This document shows, one piece after another, positions 26,666 through 36,206 of a stretch of DNA of 61,517 nt (positions within the stretch are counted from its first letter, which is position 1; every line of letters starts with the position of its first letter). A program made the translations under genes and the position numbers. Under the pieces are notes generated by a model. The model was not told the origin of the DNA and did no database searches. It was given only the letters and a program-made list of their open reading frames with translations. This stretch comes from Taishania sp036758285 (GTDB lineage: Bacteria > Bacteroidota > Bacteroidia > Flavobacteriales_D > Crocinitomicaceae), in assembly GCA_036758285.1 (NCBI GenBank), contig DAIOWV010000014.1, forward strand, positions 1-61,517, given 5' to 3'.

Positions 26666-27779
26666 ATGACTAAACGAGTTGTATTTTTTTTATCGCCTTT
26701 TCTATTTTTTCTAGTTTTACCTAAAAGTAACAACGCTTTTGATTTACAAAGTGGAAAAGAAGGGAAAAGTAAAACAGTAAAAACTTCAGAAGTTATAGAA
26801 GATTCTTTGATATCTATAATTGGAGTTGGAGATATAATGTTAGGTACAAATTTTCCTTCTGATAGTTATCTACCTCCAAATGATGGGGCAAATATGCTTT
26901 CTCCAGTAAAAAGTATACTTCTTGATGCTACCGTTACATTTGGTAATTTAGAGGGTGTATTATTAACTGGAAAAGGAGATGTTAAGAAATGTCAGAATCC
27001 AAGTGTTTGTTATGCATTTAAAAGCCCTGATCATTATATTGATTATATTAAAGATGCAGGTTTTGACGTGTTGAGTGTCGCAAATAATCATGTGGGAGAT
27101 TTTGGAGATATNNNNNNNNNNAGAAAATACCGCTAAAATATTATCATCGAAAGATATTGCTTTTGCTGGATTAGAAAAATATCCATTCTCAACTTTTGAG
27201 AAAGATGGTGTGAAATTTGGTTTTTGTGCGTTTGCTCCCAATAATGGAACTCAAAAAATCAATGATTATGAAAATGCAAGAAAAATAGTTCGACATTTAG
27301 ATACTATCTGTGATGTGGTGATCGTTTCATTTCACGGTGGTGCTGAAGGTGCAAAATTTGCAAATATTACAAGAAAGAAGGAACTTTTTTTGGGGGAGGA
27401 CAGAGGTAATCCTTATGAATTCTCAAGAGTTGTAATTGATGCAGGAGCGGATATTGTTTTTGGTCATGGCCCTCATCTAACTAGAGCGATTGACATTTAC
27501 AAAGATCGTTTTATTGCATATAGCCTAGGTAATTTTGCTACTTATGGCAGGTTTAATTTAAAAGGTTCATTGGGTGTTGCACCTATTGTCAAAGTCTATA
27601 CTGATAAAAAGGGGCAATTTGTTGAAGCGAAAATTGTTGCAATTAAGCAAGAGGGCGAAGGTGGACCAGTAATAGATGAAACTGGAAAAGCAATTTTAGA
27701 AATTAAACAATTAACTGAATTAGATATCCCAGAATCTGAACTGATTATTTCTGAAGATGGAATGGTGAGAAAAAAGTAA
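26666..27779 (+). CDS. CapA family metallophosphatase-like exported protein, with assembly gap
   Basis: The N-terminus is a signal peptide (MTKRVVFFLSPFLFFLVLP). The PGA_cap domain follows, with ISIIGVGDIMLG, TFGNLEGVLL, DVLSVANNHVGDFGD, then VIVSFHGGAEG, the GADIVFGHGPHLTR motif and FIAYSLGNFATYG near the end. These are the metal-binding His/Asp/Asn motifs of the calcineurin-like fold. Family members act in poly-gamma-glutamate or capsule metabolism, but the biochemical role is often unclear. A 10-N gap at 27112-27121 lies right after GDFGD. The frames on each side differ by one base, so the true gap must be a multiple of three; about six bases would give GDIGRENTAK. The gene is probably intact. 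Confidence 0.85.
27112..27121. other. Assembly gap (10 N)
   Basis: This run of N sits inside the CapA-like gene. Frame analysis shows the true number of bases is divisible by three, so ten is a placeholder. Confidence 0.9.
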
Positions 27780-28214
27780 ATGGAAGCTAAACTTTTTCAA
27801 AAAATAAATGTAAATAATCTACTTTCCAGTATTGTTTTTCTTTTTGTTTTAACGAGTTTGTTTGTAATTAATGTAAATCAATCGAATGCTGTAAAAGCAG
27901 ATGAGAAACATCTAAGATTATTAAATTTTAGATGGCCTACTTCAGATTATGACGTGGAAGAAATGATACCAAAGAGAGATTATAAATTGATAAATCTAAC
28001 TGGAAATGAGGAATTAGATTGTATTAAACTAAATGAAGCCCAATTATTGATAAAAGATTTAGTTAATTCAAAAGATAGAAATAAAGGCCTCAAATTTCAT
28101 ATTAGTGACACAACTAAATTTTGGACTTTTATTGAGGTCATTAATATTTGTTTTACCGAAAAATCAAAAACTTTTATTCCCTATAAAAACACTGTATGGG
28201 TTTTAAATTATTAA
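27780..28214 (+). CDS. Small single-pass membrane protein of unknown function
   Basis: This 144-residue protein has one N-terminal hydrophobic helix (about residues 15-32, LSSIVFLFVLTSLFVI). A periplasm-facing domain of about 110 residues follows, containing RWPTSDYDVEEMIPKRDYKLINL and a later FHISDTTKFWTFIEVINICF segment. I do not recognise a family; the layout (short N-terminal anchor, alpha/beta tail) loosely recalls ExbD-like proteins. Its ATG follows the stop codon of the CapA-like gene directly, so the two are coupled and may work together. Confidence 0.75.
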   Translation: MEAKLFQKINVNNLLSSIVFLFVLTSLFVINVNQSNAVKADEKHLRLLNFRWPTSDYDVEEMIPKRDYKLINLTGNEELDCIKLNEAQLLIKDLVNSKDRNKGLKFHISDTTKFWTFIEVINICFTEKSKTFIPYKNTVWVLNY

Positions 28215-28242
28215 TATTTTAGAACTACACATTATTTAAAAC

Positions 28243-28274
28243 AAAAAAACCGATGAGTAAACATCGGTTTTTTT
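28243..28274. terminator. Bidirectional terminator hairpin
   Basis: A perfect 13-bp inverted repeat (aaaaaaaccgatg / catcggttttttt) has a six-base loop. It lies between the convergent small membrane protein gene and the OmpA-family gene. The U tract on either strand fits Rho-independent termination in both directions. Confidence 0.85.
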
Positions 28275-28302
28275 AATATTAACTTGATTGAAAATTAGTT
28301 AG

Positions 28303-29469
28303 TTATCTAACTTTAAATTCAACTCTTCTGTTTTTAGCTTGTTTGATTTCGTCTTCATCAGATTCAACAATGTCAGAACTTTTTTCAGAACTTCCTTGAG
28401 GAGATGAAATTAATCTGCTTTCTTCGATTCCTTTTTCTGTTAAGAAGTTAAAAATTGCATTTGAACGTTTCCCATCCATGCCTTGAAAAAATGGTTTTTC
28501 AGCAGCTACAGCATCTTCTTCTTTATCAGCAAATCCATTAATTTGCAATTTAAGATTTGGATTCTTTTTAAGTGTTTCTACAATGATGTCTAAAACATCT
28601 TCACCAGCTGTAGTTATATCTGTTTTTCCAAAACCAAAATAAACTTGTAGTGCTTCAATTTTTTTATTTGGAGTCAAGTCATTTGATAGATTGATTGCTT
28701 TCTGATAAACAATTTTTGAATAACCTTCTGTTGGATCAGCTGATACGCAATCACAAGGATTTGATTCATCTACTATTGTTACAGAAACATTGTCTAAGTA
28801 GTAATACGCAGCAGCTACAGGTACAACTTTTGAATTAGAATTTTTCTTATTTCTAGCATTTTTTGTTTCTTCATTTGAACTAAAGTTTCCAATAGTAATG
28901 AATTTTTCACCTCCTTCTGCTTCGTATGTACCACAAATTCTATCCCAACCAAAAGCAGCATTAAATATTTTATTTTTTTCTTCTAAAACGTGAGTTTTTT
29001 CAATAATGCTTTCTTTTGCTTCTGTTCCAAATGCTTTTTTAGAAAAATGAGCACCAATTTGATTTGCTGCATACATTGAAGCTTCAGACATGGAAACATG
29101 AAACTGAACACAGTATTTTTCTCCTTTTTTCATAGGCACGTCTAGTTTGTTTGAAACATATGAACGTGGTACTTTATTGTTGTGAGAATAGGTTACAATA
29201 CCTGCGTAACTTGATCCATCTTTTGCATCTTCAGATCCAAAATTATTTTCTGGAACTCCTAAAATAGGTAGTTTTTTATTAGCAAAAAATAAATCGGCTC
29301 TAGCTCCTGTTGGAGAGTACCAGCCAATAGCACTTTCAATTCCGCCTAATTTTTTAGGCTCTTTATCCATATTTTCAAAACTCCCGTTTGAAACGATGTT
29401 TTCAGCTTCTTGTCCGAAAGAGAAAGTAGTTGAAAGCCCTAGTAATACGATTGAGATTGATGTTTTCAT
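28303..29469 (-). CDS. OmpA-family outer-membrane/peptidoglycan-associated protein
   Basis: From the ATG at 29469 the protein has a signal peptide (MKTSISIVLLGLSTTFSFGQ). An N-terminal beta-sandwich-like region of about 200 residues follows (NIVSNGSFENMD..., resembling carbohydrate-binding-type folds, and ending AAYYYLDNVSV). A short CDC-containing linker leads to a C-terminal OmpA domain (IEALQVYFGFGKTDIT, LKLQINGFADKEED, KRSNAIFNFLTEKGI, AKNRRVEFKVR). OmpA domains bind peptidoglycan, so the protein probably tethers the envelope. It follows hemE by one base on the minus strand, and its mRNA is likely shared with hemE. Confidence 0.85.
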   Translation of the reverse strand: MKTSISIVLLGLSTTFSFGQEAENIVSNGSFENMDKEPKKLGGIESAIGWYSPTGARADLFFANKKLPILGVPENNFGSEDAKDGSSYAGIVTYSHNNKVPRSYVSNKLDVPMKKGEKYCVQFHVSMSEASMYAANQIGAHFSKKAFGTEAKESIIEKTHVLEEKNKIFNAAFGWDRICGTYEAEGGEKFITIGNFSSNEETKNARNKKNSNSKVVPVAAAYYYLDNVSVTIVDESNPCDCVSADPTEGYSKIVYQKAINLSNDLTPNKKIEALQVYFGFGKTDITTAGEDVLDIIVETLKKNPNLKLQINGFADKEEDAVAAEKPFFQGMDGKRSNAIFNFLTEKGIEESRLISSPQGSSEKSSDIVESDEDEIKQAKNRRVEFKVR

Positions 29470-29470
29470 G

Positions 29471-30511
29471 TTATTTATATTGAATTTCATAGTTTTTAAC
29501 TGTATTTATAAATGTTTTAACCTTCTCAGGGTCAACATCTGGATACACTCCGTGACCCAAATTTACAATATGTCGCTTACTTGAGAACGAGTTAAGCATA
29601 TTTTTTGTCATTTTTTCTACATTTTCATGTGAAGCATACAAAGCACATGGATCCAAATTCCCTTGAAGTGTTCTTGTTTCTCCTACGTGAGATCTTATTA
29701 TTTGTTGTTCCATATTCCAATCCAATCCAATTGTGTTGCAATTCAAGTCTGCAACGTCATTTACTGAAGCAATTGCTCCTTTTGAAAACAATGTTACAGG
29801 AACATTTGTAATTGCATCAGCAATTTGTTTTAAATATGGTAAACTAAATTCAGTATATTGAGCATGACCTAAAATTCCAGCCCATGAATCAAATACTTGT
29901 ATCATATGAGCGCCAGCGTTAACTTGTGCTTTAAGATACGAAATAGTTACCTTCGTAATACGTTGTAACAAGTCGTGTGCCAAAGTTGGATTGGTATACA
30001 AAACCTTACGAGCTTCAGAAAAAGTTTTGGAGCCATGACCTTCAATCATGTAGCAAAAAATTGTCCAAGGTGCACCTGCAAATCCGATAAGAGGAACGCG
30101 TCCATCAAGTTCTTTGTTTGTAATTCGAATGGCTTCTAAAACATATCCTAATCGATCCTCAACATCAAAGTCTGTTTCAGCTAAACGAATCAAGTCGTTT
30201 TGAGTTTTAACAGTGTTTTCAAACCAAGGTCCTTTCTGCTCAATCATTTGATATTCACAGCCCATTGCTTCTGGAACAACCAGAATGTCTGAAAAAATAA
30301 TTGCTGCATCTACATTTAAAATATCTACAGGTTGAATTGTAACTTCAGCAGCCAACTCAGGAGTTTCAACAAGTTCTTTAAATCCAGAAAGGCTTTTTCT
30401 TACTGCACGGTACTCTGGAAGAATTCTTCCGGCTTGTCTCATCAACCAAACTGGATAGCGTTCAATAGATTCACCATTGGCCGCTCTGAGGATTAAATCA
30501 TTTTTAAACAT
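29471..30511 (-). CDS. hemE: Uroporphyrinogen decarboxylase
   Basis: This 346-residue enzyme starts with FKNDLILRAANGESIERYPVW and the conserved substrate-binding MRQAGRILPEYR. It also shows IFSDILVVPEAMG, the GFAGAPWTIFCYMIEG motif and the C-terminal NLGHGVYPDVDPEKV. It decarboxylates the four acetate side chains of uroporphyrinogen III to coproporphyrinogen III in haem synthesis. Length and motifs are complete. The other haem genes are not in the window. The OmpA-family gene begins immediately after it. Confidence 0.96.
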   Translation of the reverse strand: MFKNDLILRAANGESIERYPVWLMRQAGRILPEYRAVRKSLSGFKELVETPELAAEVTIQPVDILNVDAAIIFSDILVVPEAMGCEYQMIEQKGPWFENTVKTQNDLIRLAETDFDVEDRLGYVLEAIRITNKELDGRVPLIGFAGAPWTIFCYMIEGHGSKTFSEARKVLYTNPTLAHDLLQRITKVTISYLKAQVNAGAHMIQVFDSWAGILGHAQYTEFSLPYLKQIADAITNVPVTLFSKGAIASVNDVADLNCNTIGLDWNMEQQIIRSHVGETRTLQGNLDPCALYASHENVEKMTKNMLNSFSSKRHIVNLGHGVYPDVDPEKVKTFINTVKNYEIQYK

Positions 30512-30540
30512 TGGTGTAAAGATAGCTAAACTATTTGTTA

Positions 30541-31161
30541 TTAATTGTGGTTTACTTCAACAGTTGTAAACTCTATTTCTAAGGATTCGATGAAAGCTTC
30601 AGCCTTTTTGGTAAGAGTATTGGTCATTAAAACTAATTGTGTCTTATTCTCTAAACTTTCAATCAATCGTTTAATTTCAGCTTGCTTGTTGGAAGAAATG
30701 CAAAGTTCAAAATCATCAATTATAAATAAGTCGAGTAATTTTATGTTTACACCATTTTGAAGGTAAAGCTCAAACATTCTTTTTGGATTCCCAACAATGA
30801 TTTCAGTACCGTCAAAGATGTCATTTCTTTGTTGAACCATATTCCCTTTGTCATGAACTAAATCAGAAGTAATATCTAGTTTTCTGCAAACTACAGCTGT
30901 TTTTTTCTGGAAAATTTCAGCTTTCTCTATTGTGTCAGTTAAATAAATTGCTCTTGGTGAACCTTCAAACTCTTGATGAACTTTGTTGAAAATGGATACC
31001 AATGCAGCCGTTGTTTTTCCTGATGAAACAGGAGCGTTAATGATAAGATTTTTTCCAGATTTAATTGCAGAAAAAAAGGTTTTAGCATCTCCTTCTAGCT
31101 CTTTAATATCTATTCTCTCAAGTGCGATTACAACTTCTGGGTTTAATTTTTTAAATGACAT
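30541..31161 (-). CDS. Single RecA-domain DEAD-box-like ATPase
   Basis: This 206-residue protein resembles only the first half of a DEAD-box helicase. It has Walker A APVSSGKTTA (about residues 43-52), an AIYLTDTIEKAE motif Ia, IIVGNPKRM in the place of motif Ib, FIIDDFELC in place of the DEAD box, and LVLMTNT in place of the SAT motif. There is no second RecA domain and no room for one before the next gene, so helicase activity is doubtful. It may be a regulatory ATPase or a relict. Upstream it has its own TATCTTTG box at 31178-31185. It lies 29 bases before hemE on the same strand. Confidence 0.75.
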   Translation of the reverse strand: MSFKKLNPEVVIALERIDIKELEGDAKTFFSAIKSGKNLIINAPVSSGKTTAALVSIFNKVHQEFEGSPRAIYLTDTIEKAEIFQKKTAVVCRKLDITSDLVHDKGNMVQQRNDIFDGTEIIVGNPKRMFELYLQNGVNIKLLDLFIIDDFELCISSNKQAEIKRLIESLENKTQLVLMTNTLTKKAEAFIESLEIEFTTVEVNHN

Positions 31162-31177
31162 TCTTCAATTTTAAGTA

Positions 31178-31185
31178 CAAAGATA
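31178..31185 (-). promoter_or_regulatory. Candidate -7 box (TATCTTTG) for the DEAD-like gene and hemE
   Basis: TATCTTTG on the minus strand matches TAnnTTTG and lies 16 bases before the ATG at 31161. Confidence 0.4.
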
Positions 31186-31305
31186 GAATTTATGTTGTGT
31201 TAAATTTACAGTTACTTAATCGAAATCCACAGTTGGTAAATTTTCAAACTTTTATAAACCAAATTTGAAGTCGAAATGGTAAGTTTGTATATATTTCGAA
31301 TTAGA

Positions 31306-34300
31306 ATGATTTTTTATAAGATACTGACATATATTTTCTTATCATTTTTTATTTCTTGTTTTGGAACTTTTGTCTTTTCGCAAAACTATAGAGAAACGGA
31401 GTATAATTATTTTAATGGATTGCCTTCTGATGAAGTTTATTCGTCATTTACAGATGATAAAGGTTTACTTTATGTTACAACTCAAAGAGGAACAGTTTTT
31501 TTTGATGGTTACAGATTTATTAGTTTAGATGGGCAAAAAGATCGTGTTTTTAATAGTGTAAATTATAAAAACACGTACTATTTTGAAGATGCTTCATCAC
31601 TTAAAAAGAGGTCATTAAATAAAATTACAAGTCAATCTGTTATTGTTCAAAGTAAAGTTCATACTGATTCAGATCCTAATAATGATCACTTTGAAAACCT
31701 ATTTATTGATAATTCAGGAAGAATTTGGTGTAGTGATTTTAATAATGTAAAGTTTATTAAGGATTCGAAAATCAGTTCTTTTTTGTTATTTCCTAATAAT
31801 AATGAACTAAAAAAAGATGTTCGATTTGCTGAAATATCGACCAATGAAATTTGGATTAGTTCACACGATGGTTTGTATGTCTGGAATGGAAATGGTATAA
31901 AAAAACTTTCTTTTAATGAGGCATTTTCAGCAATGATTAAGATTGATGAATCAAAAATATTATTAGCAACTCTTTCTGGAAAGTTATTGACAATCAATGT
32001 AAAAAATAGAAAGATTCTGTCGGAGATTCATGTTGTAGATAATCAGGTAATTAACGACTTTGTTTCTTCTGAGAATCAATTTTTTGTACATTCTTCCAAA
32101 AAAATTTTTAGGTTAAAAAATGGAGTGTTAACTGAAATCCATTCATTCGATAATAAAAAGATCAATCATCTTTTTTTAGACGAGGAAAAACAAATGTTTT
32201 GGGTTTCAACAGACAAAGGATTGGTGAAGTTAACTGCTCCAAAGATGGGAGTTGATATTTTATTTCTTCCAGAAAAGCATACTGAAGAAAATCCAGTATT
32301 GTCTGTTGTTGAAAACAATCAAGGAGACCTTTTTGCCCTTACTAAAAAGGGAAAGGTGTGGAGGTTGAAGAACAATCAATGGGAATTAATTTTCACAAAT
32401 GCACAAGATTTAACTTGTTTCTCTTTAGATAAAAGTAATGAACGAATCTTCCTCACAAGTAGACAAGGTGTTTTTGAATTAAAGAATGGGAAATTTTATA
32501 AACTGGTATTAAAGAATTTTATTGAGGATAATGAAATCAGAAAGGTATTGTTAGTTGGAGTAAATCAATTATGGATTTTGTATTCAAATCAGCCTATTCG
32601 AAGATACAATTTGCAGGATGGAGAGCTCATCAATTCAAAATTTAATAATTCAAATGATTTCTGGGTTGATAATAAGTGGAATGATTTTTTAGTTGATAAA
32701 AATGCTCAAATTTGGATGGTTGGATGGATGCCAAAAAGCTATGGGATTTGTTTGTATGACGAGCAAAAAGATAAATTCCTTGATATTTCCTCAAAAGAAT
32801 TTAAAAATGATAAAAGCGTATTTGTAGGTGATTATTTTAATAGAGTTGGACTGGGAAAAGACAATGAATTGTTGTTTTCAGCTTATGGAGGATTTAATGT
32901 TGCAAACAGATATGGAAAAATTATTAAGACGATTAATTCTAATAATTATCCGATTGAAGATGGTTATCTAACAGGAATTTCTGAAGATGAACATCATAAT
33001 ATTTTCTTCGCTACCGCAGAGGGATTACATGTTTATTTGAAAAAAAATAATGCAGTTGTTTGTATCAATAAAACGGATGGATTGCCAACGAATTATTTAG
33101 GCAACGCGTATCAGGTTTTAGCAAGTAAAAAGATCGTTTTAGGGATTTCTGATGGAATTGTTTTAATTGATCCTGAAAAAGTTTTACAAAGTAGGTTCAG
33201 TAATCGATTTTCTATTTCACAAATTATGATCAATGGTCAAATCAGACAAATTGAGAATGACACCCCAATTCATTTAAATAAAAATGAAAACAATTTAATT
33301 ATATATTTTTCCAATTTATCATACCTTGAGCCGTCACAAATTCATTATTTTTATAAACTAGAAGGCGAACATAATTGGATTGATTTAGGAAGTAATCCAG
33401 AACTTTCGTTTAATCATTTAGATCCTGGACATTATACAATTCAAGTTAAAGCGGTTGATTATTTGAAGAATGTTCAAGAAAAACAATTAGTCATTAACAT
33501 TAATGCCGATCCTCCATTTATTAAGTCTATCTGGTTTAAGGTTTTGATTTTGATTTTTCTAGGAACACTTATTTATGTTGTTTTTAAATTTCAGTTACGA
33601 CAAAAAACAAAAGAAATACGGTTTTATAATAAAATAAAGGAAGCTGAAATGAAAGCGCTTCGTACGCAGATGAATCCACATTTTATTTTTAATGCACTTA
33701 ATTCTATNNNNNNNNNNCAGTTTATTGGAAAGGAGCCCTATATGGAAATGTTAACACCTACACTTACTTCCGACAGTCATATTCCAATCTATCAACAGCT
33801 TTATCATTCAAAAGCAGACGAAAGAAGCGAGTAAATACTTAACTTCATTTGCTAAGTTAATGCGGAACATTTTGGACAATTCTAAATATCAATTTGTTTC
33901 TTTGTCAAAAGAAATTCATACACTTAGACTTTATTTGGAGTTAGAATCGGCACGATTAGAAAATTCTTTTGATTATTTGATAAAAATTGACACTGAAATT
34001 GATCCGGATTTGATTAAGATTCCACCAATGTTGGTACAACCATTTGTCGAAAATTCCATTTGGCATGGTATTTCTTCAAAGAAAAATGGCGGATATGTAT
34101 GTATAGAAATAAAATTATTGAGTAATGGTTTTTTAGAAATATTAATAACCGATAATGGAATAGGTCGAAACAAAAGCTGGGAAAATAAAAAACATCAAAA
34201 CAAACAACATAAATCATACGGAATTGACATTACAATGGAACGTTTAAAATTATTCAATGATGAGAATCAAATGGAAGTAGTTGATTTATATGATCAAGAT

Positions 34301-34369
34301 AATGCCGTTGCAGGAACGAAAGTAGTGCTAATTTTGAAAACAGAAAAGAATGAAGATAATTATAATTGA
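31306..34369 (+). CDS. LytS/YpdA-type histidine kinase with two-component-propeller sensor, interrupted by a gap and chimeric insert
   Basis: The protein has a signal peptide (I prefer the ATG at 31306 over 31276 because it gives a standard signal). A periplasmic beta-propeller of about 650 residues follows (repeats such as YNYFNGLPSDEVYSSFTDDKG and DNSGRIWCSD, the Reg_prop type). Next come a Y_Y_Y domain (HYFYKLEGEHNWIDLG), one transmembrane helix (FKVLILIFLGTLIYVVF) and a His_kinase domain with the acceptor His in QMNPHFIFNALNSI. The HATPase part follows (VQPFVENSIWHGI, DNGIGR). After ALNS the frame is broken by a 10-N gap plus 75 bases that do not belong. Removing 33708-33792 restores one frame of about 992 residues. 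The stop overlaps the start of the LytTR regulator gene by 20 bases, so the two form a pair. Confidence 0.88.
33708..33717. other. Assembly gap (10 N)
   Basis: This gap sits in the conserved H box of the histidine kinase, next to a 75-base foreign stretch at 33718-33792 (see findings). Confidence 0.9.
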
Positions 34370-35084
34370 TGATGAAAAACATGCAATTATTACACTAGTT
34401 CATTTGATTGAACAAATCGACGATGTGGAGGTTGTTGCAACAATTCAAGATAGTACTGTCGCCAAAGAAATAATTGAAAGCGAATGTCCGGATTTAATTT
34501 TTTTGGATATTGAAATGCCCAAACTAAATGGTTTTGAACTTTTGGAACAGTTTGAGAATCTGAATTTTAAAGTTATTTTCACCACTGCGTATGATCAATA
34601 TGCGATAAAAGCTTTGAAAATGAATGCATTGGACTATTTATTGAAACCAATTGATTTGGAAGATTTAGAAAATGCTATTCAAAAGTTTCGGAATAATGAT
34701 ATTTTGACGAATAGCGAACAAATCTCACATCTTTCTAAGTTTAATGTTGGTCAAATGGATACTTTGGCCTTGTCAACACAGAAGGGATTATCGTTTATTA
34801 AAGTTAACGATATTATGTATTTTTCAGCGAGTGGTGCATATACTTATGTTGTACTTAACACTGGCGAAAAGTATTTGGTGAGTAAGCCGCTTTCTGTTTT
34901 TGAAGATGTTTTTGAAGATGATCCTATTTTTTTTAGAGTACACAAATCAAACTTAATTAATCTTGGGTTTATTAAAGAATATATTCGAGGAGAAGGAGGC
35001 GATATTGTTATGCAGGATAATACCCATATAGCACTTAGTCGAAATAAAAAACAAGAATTTCTAAGTCTTTTTAGAAAGATATAA
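34350..35084 (+). CDS. LytTR-family response regulator
   Basis: This 244-residue regulator has an N-terminal receiver domain with acidic residues in IIIDDEKHA, the phospho-acceptor Asp in LIFLDIEMPKLNG, the Thr in IFTTAYDQYA and the Lys in YLLKPID. A C-terminal LytTR DNA-binding domain (DIMYFSASGAYTYVVL, FFRVHKSNLINLGFI) follows. Its start overlaps the 3' end of the histidine kinase gene by 20 bases, so expression is coupled and the two should form one signalling pair. Targets are unknown. Confidence 0.93.
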   Translation: MKIIIIDDEKHAIITLVHLIEQIDDVEVVATIQDSTVAKEIIESECPDLIFLDIEMPKLNGFELLEQFENLNFKVIFTTAYDQYAIKALKMNALDYLLKPIDLEDLENAIQKFRNNDILTNSEQISHLSKFNVGQMDTLALSTQKGLSFIKVNDIMYFSASGAYTYVVLNTGEKYLVSKPLSVFEDVFEDDPIFFRVHKSNLINLGFIKEYIRGEGGDIVMQDNTHIALSRNKKQEFLSLFRKI

Positions 35085-35114
35085 AGGATAGCTTGTAAAC
35101 TTTCTATCCTTTAT
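35081..35114. terminator. Bidirectional terminator hairpin
   Basis: An 11-bp perfect inverted repeat (ataaaggatag / ctatcctttat) with a 12-base loop overlaps the stop codon of the LytTR gene and separates it from the convergent SDR gene. Confidence 0.7.
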
Positions 35115-35132
35115 AATTATTTCAACTAAATA

Positions 35133-36149
35133 TTACAGTAATTCTTTATTTGTCATAAGATAAATCAATGCTTCTTTCACAATGTGTTCAGGTTTTTTTG
35201 GATTAAAGCCTAATTCATTTCTAGATTTGCTAATATCAAAGTCTTGTTGTAATCCTGAAAACATTGCAATTTCTTTTGTTGTGAGTACTGGCGGCTTTCC
35301 ACTTAATTTAGCTGAGAACTCCATAAATCCTGCAATTGTATATAACACGAATTTGGGGACAGAACCAGGTACTTTGAGCTTTAATTCAGGATAAAGTTCT
35401 TGAGCTAATTTAGTAGTATCGGTAATAGTCATACATTTTTCGTTAGCAAGAATGTAACGTTCACCAGTTCGTCCTTTTTTTGCAGCAAAGTAACAGCCTT
35501 CAGCAACATCTTTTACATCTACCCAGTTTAGGGTGATTTTGGTATCCATTGGAATTTGTTTATTTAAAATCAGTTTCAATACCCCATAAGAAACATTTAG
35601 AGGAAGAAATGCTTCACCACCTATCATTGCTCCAGGCATCACCGATATTAATTCAATCCCTAATTCTTTCGCTAATTTAAAAGCTAATTTTTCACCATCA
35701 TTCTTGGAATTGTAATACATATCTCTGCGATCTTGATTATAACCATTGCTTTCTCTGGTAGGGACTTGTGTGTAGTTTAGTGCTGCAATCGAACTTACGT
35801 AAACAACCCTTTTTACACCAGCTTCTGCTGCGGCTTCTACTGTATTACGTATTCCATCCATATTTACATCGTAAATTTCTTTTTTGGGATCTTTTGCCCA
35901 TAGTTTGAAAGCAGCGCCTACTGCATAAAAGGTTTCTACTCCTTGTAGGGCTTTAACAAATGAAGTCTTGTCGGTAATGTCTGCCTGAACAACTTCACAA
36001 TCCAGATCTTTGAAACAGTTTGTATTTTGGATGTTTCGAACGGATGCCCGAACCTGAAATCCTTTTTTGATTAGCAGCCTTACAAGATTATTACCTAAAT
36101 GCCCGTTTGCACCAGATACTAGTACTAAATTTTTATTTGTCATATACAT
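35133..36149 (-). CDS. NAD(P)-dependent extended SDR (dihydroflavonol-4-reductase-like epimerase/reductase)
   Basis: This 338-residue protein has the extended-SDR motif SGANGHLGNNLV (GxxGxxG) at the N-terminus. It also has VVQADITD for cofactor contacts, RVVYVSSIAAL, and the catalytic Tyr-Lys pair in MYYNSKNDGEKLA. The best-matching group is the DFR/3-beta-HSD-like reductases, whose substrates cannot be told from sequence. The start is either ATG at 36149 or the next ATG at 36143. The Crp/Fnr gene lies 57 bases upstream on the same strand and could regulate or be cotranscribed with it. Confidence 0.88.
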   Translation of the reverse strand: MYMTNKNLVLVSGANGHLGNNLVRLLIKKGFQVRASVRNIQNTNCFKDLDCEVVQADITDKTSFVKALQGVETFYAVGAAFKLWAKDPKKEIYDVNMDGIRNTVEAAAEAGVKRVVYVSSIAALNYTQVPTRESNGYNQDRRDMYYNSKNDGEKLAFKLAKELGIELISVMPGAMIGGEAFLPLNVSYGVLKLILNKQIPMDTKITLNWVDVKDVAEGCYFAAKKGRTGERYILANEKCMTITDTTKLAQELYPELKLKVPGSVPKFVLYTIAGFMEFSAKLSGKPPVLTTKEIAMFSGLQQDFDISKSRNELGFNPKKPEHIVKEALIYLMTNKELL

Positions 36150-36206
36150 TGATTTAAATGATAAGGTAAAGTTCTACCTTGTTCATTTAAAACCACTACA
36201 CAAATG

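Noticed and set aside
33718..33792. A real GntR regulator gene inserted in the kinase
   Set aside because: Only a few codons are present, there is no mobile-element border or target duplication, and one side is an N gap.
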